From NCBI GenBank assembly GCA_963682025.1, contig OY821521.1, forward strand, positions 199,019,026 through 199,083,025: a DNA stretch of 64,000 nt. The letters run 5' to 3'. Within the stretch, counting starts at the first letter, position 1. Each line of letters starts with the position of its first letter. The stretch is from Cordilura impudica (lineage: Eukaryota > Arthropoda > Insecta > Diptera > Scathophagidae). The position numbers and the translations under genes are program-made. The notes under the pieces were generated by a model, which saw only the letters and a program-made list of their open reading frames with translations, was not told the origin of the DNA and made no database searches. Below are positions 61,289 through 64,000 of the stretch, piece after piece.

Positions 61289-63810
61289 GAGAGTATGAGT
61301 ATGTGTGAGCATGGAAAATAGGTTGTGTGTATGATTTGATCAAATTTTATTCTTCTATGTTTTTTGGCTTAAATGGAGTGAGTTATTTGTTTATATGTCA
61401 TTTTAATTTATAGAACATTTTCAGCATAAAATTAGTAAATTAGTAACACAGCTCGACAGCAGGAGACTTCGCGATTTGCTTGACATTTGATTACTGTTTT
61501 ACATATAGCTTAATATCCAGTTTCTGAATAAGTTTTCCACTTTTCCATCAGCCCGCTATCACGAGAAAATCGTGCTATTATTAACAACTGGTTTTAGAGC
61601 CTCAATTTCTGCCATTTATATTGGAAGTAGAGATGCCAGAACAAATATTCCTTTTTTTTTTTGTTTTTTTTTTTTTTTTTTTTTTTTGACAGCTTTAGTT
61701 TAAGAGTTATATAACAAAAACCAATTTGGAAAAACAATTTTTCGATGTTACGTTGCTCGATAACTAGGCCCAGCACGTTAAAACTAATAACATTTTTGAA
61801 ATCTGGGTATTTTGTTAAATATAAGTCGTGTATTCATATTTGATTTCAGGATATCTGACATACCGAAAATCGACTTTCTGAATGCAAGGCCAATGTTGGT
61901 CAATAAAGGCTCACACACATACTAAAAATAGCCTGTTTTCGAAATAGATTTACGCTATATCTCGAATATTGAATCTGTCCCACAAACCAGAATTGAAATC
62001 AACGTACTCCAATGGTCCAAAATAAGTTAAAAGATGTTCGGCAAATCAACCAGTGTTGGTTGGGCTGTGTAATAAATTTGTGTGTCTTTTTAAATTTCAA
62101 TATCAATCGAATATTTGGTTGAATCTACTTGTTATTATTTCTCTATTTCAATTTATATATTGCTTGCGTTTTTTTTTTTTTATCATTTTCTTTATATACT
62201 TTAATTGAGGAAGTAAATAATAAAAAAAAAACGTTAAATATTAAATCAATCAAATAAATTTGAACCAACCAACAACTTGAACTCTGGGGTATTATTTTGT
62301 GTGACATTAAACCAAATTTTTGTTTTTTGTATGATTGTGATGTGAATCGAAAGCCCGAGTTAGTTTCTTCAATTGAATGTAGCAATGACTCGTGTTAAAA
62401 TAAAAAAAATATGTCAGTGACAAAAATAAAGTATAAATTTTTCCAACTAATTTCGTATTGCAGTTTGAAACTGAGTAAGGGGATTGACCCTGTGCATTAT
62501 AACTATCTACTAGAAAACTCACTGCCATCGAAATTAATTTTATTATTTTTTATAACATATAAAATTATAATTATTTATAATAAACGTATTACAGGATATA
62601 AGTGTGCAATGGCAGATTTTTTTTTTTTTTTTTGTAAACTAAATTTAACTATGAATAAACATTGAGTTTTATAATACCATCTAAAAATATATACCTATAC
62701 AATTTCAAATTATTTAATATAAGTTAACATTTTTTATAGGTTCTTGTCTTACAAAATAAAAACTACATATATATTCATTTTTAGAAAAATTTCTTTGAGT
62801 TTTAAAAAAATCTTAAAGATTAATATTTAGGCAAGTTAGAATTTTTTCCACTAATGTATATTTTGTTGTAAAAATTGCATTATGTTTATAAATTAATGTT
62901 ATTGAAAAATAAAATTTTATTGTATTCAAATGGTTAAAAAATTTAAAAAGTTTTATAGATATTCATTGATGTAAAATATTTTATTTTAAGTATAGATACG
63001 TTAATTTAATTAAGGTCTCAGCATTTAGTTTGTTTTTTTTTTCTTTTTCTTTTCTTTTGTTTAGTTTTTATATTAAAAAATAATTTTACATAAATTTTAT
63101 AATAACCTATATGTCATTATTTAAAAAAAATCTCTATATTGATGTCAGAAATGTATGTTTAAATATGAAAAAATCTGAAATTCAGTGAATTGGAATAAAT
63201 ATTGAAATAATTTTTGTGTACCGAAATGTACTGTAAACTAAAAAACGTAAGAATTTTAATTTTGTTAACAATTTTCTAATTTAGCGAAAAGAATTAAAAC
63301 GAAACAATACCACAAAGCTTAAATCTTGCGGCCTGACATAAAGCGTTTAAACTAAAAAAAATACAAATTCTAATAAAAGTAAAAATTACGGTAATATCCA
63401 AGTGAAATCAAAATCTATTTTTTAAGAGATAAAAGGCACAATTTCTTTAAATTTTTTGAAATCACATTAGTCAATGCTATGTATAGTTTTTTTTTTATAT
63501 TTTAAACATCTATTTGTCTATCAATCGCAGCTCTACCATATTTATTTTGAGGTATTCCAGTCTTGGTCTAGAGTATTGATGCCAAATCTGACCAGAATAT
63601 TTTCAGAATATAGCATTTCTTATACAAGTGAAATAAGCTTTACTGTATACATGCTTTAATGTAGGTATCTATGTTTAAAGCAGGGACTTAAAATAACAGT
63701 TTTGATTTTTTTTTTATCAAAAAAGCATATAGAAGTAAATCTCGGAGACCTATTCAAGTATAAAATTTTGATCCTTGTGAACTAGTCTTCGAGAAAATGT
63801 TTTCATTTTT
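61289..63810 (+). other. Polycomblike 3-prime UTR and AT-rich flank
   Basis: Begins with the 3-prime UTR of Polycomblike. Several AATAAA-like hexamers occur, but none can be singled out. Long T runs are at 61650-61687 and 62168-62182. No further gene is recognised. Confidence 0.4.
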
Positions 63811-63819
63811 ATATGTATT

Positions 63820-64000
63820 TTTTTGAACACAAATAACAGTTGTTATTTGATTTTTCTGAGCAGAAAATAACAGTTTTATTTTGATTTTATCGAGCAGAAT
63901 TTATAGTTCTTTTTTCGAGCAGAAATAACAGTTATTTTAGGTTTTTTTTTTTGTGAGCCAAAATAAAAGTTATTTTTTGAGTTTCATTTTATCTAACAGA
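63820..64000. repeat. Short-period tandem repeat running off the window
   Basis: Units of about 30-36 bases with the core cgagcagaaataacagttat, at least five in a row to the last base. Single or few units of the same core are scattered at 8080-8570 and 47240-48200. Confidence 0.7.

Overview
This is nuclear DNA from a higher fly. It is strongly AT-rich, its genes carry short GT-AG introns, and its proteins closely resemble Drosophila proteins. The long transposon-filled introns and spacers suggest a calyptrate fly (blowfly, flesh fly or house fly group), although that placement is an inference. As far as I recall, the recognisable Drosophila relatives map largely to Muller element C (2R).

Layout. 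1-14.6 kb is gene-poor. It holds a 2.4-kb Tc1-like element with another element nested inside it, several copies of a roughly 750-bp dispersed repeat (called family A here), a 347-bp tandem duplication, and a second Tc1-like element with long IR/DR-type ends. 14.67-20.9 kb is the stimulatory G-protein alpha subunit gene (+, eight coding exons), whose 4.3-kb first coding intron contains a Harbinger-like element invaded by two tandem family-A copies. 22.6-24.6 kb is the C-terminal WD40 half of a Wdr47 (nemitin) orthologue (-), tail to tail with Galphas; its 5-prime exons were not found. 24.6-30 kb is a spacer with TTAA- and TA-flanked MITEs and a Helitron-like remnant. 30.05-33.4 kb is a beta-1 tubulin (betaTub56D type, +).

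33.4-41.4 kb is a repeat field. It holds a 1.6-kb inverted-repeat element with two 256-bp tandem units, a TTAA MITE, and a decayed copy of the PIKfyve scaffold gene Vac14 that is partly arranged as an inverted repeat around a 107-bp-arm palindrome. 41.4-46.9 kb is a DHX35-family DEAH helicase relative with an intact spliced frame but every core ATPase motif lost. Ceramide phosphoethanolamine synthase (cpes) lies whole inside its second intron, on the same strand. 48.7-51.5 kb is p120-catenin (-). 54.3-61.3 kb is Polycomblike (+), divergent from p120ctn, with minisatellite and transposon debris in its last intron. 61.3-64 kb is AT-rich 3-prime flank ending in a short-period tandem repeat.

The genes do not form one pathway. 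They are a G-protein subunit, a microtubule-linked WD protein and a beta tubulin, a sphingolipid enzyme, an RNA-helicase-like protein, a junction protein and a PRC2 cofactor. The two most notable observations are the catalytically stripped DHX35-like protein hosting cpes in its intron, and the inverted Vac14 fragments that could fold into a long hairpin RNA. There are no operons, ribosome binding sites, CRISPR arrays or rRNA genes. All exon limits come from reading splice sites and frame by eye.
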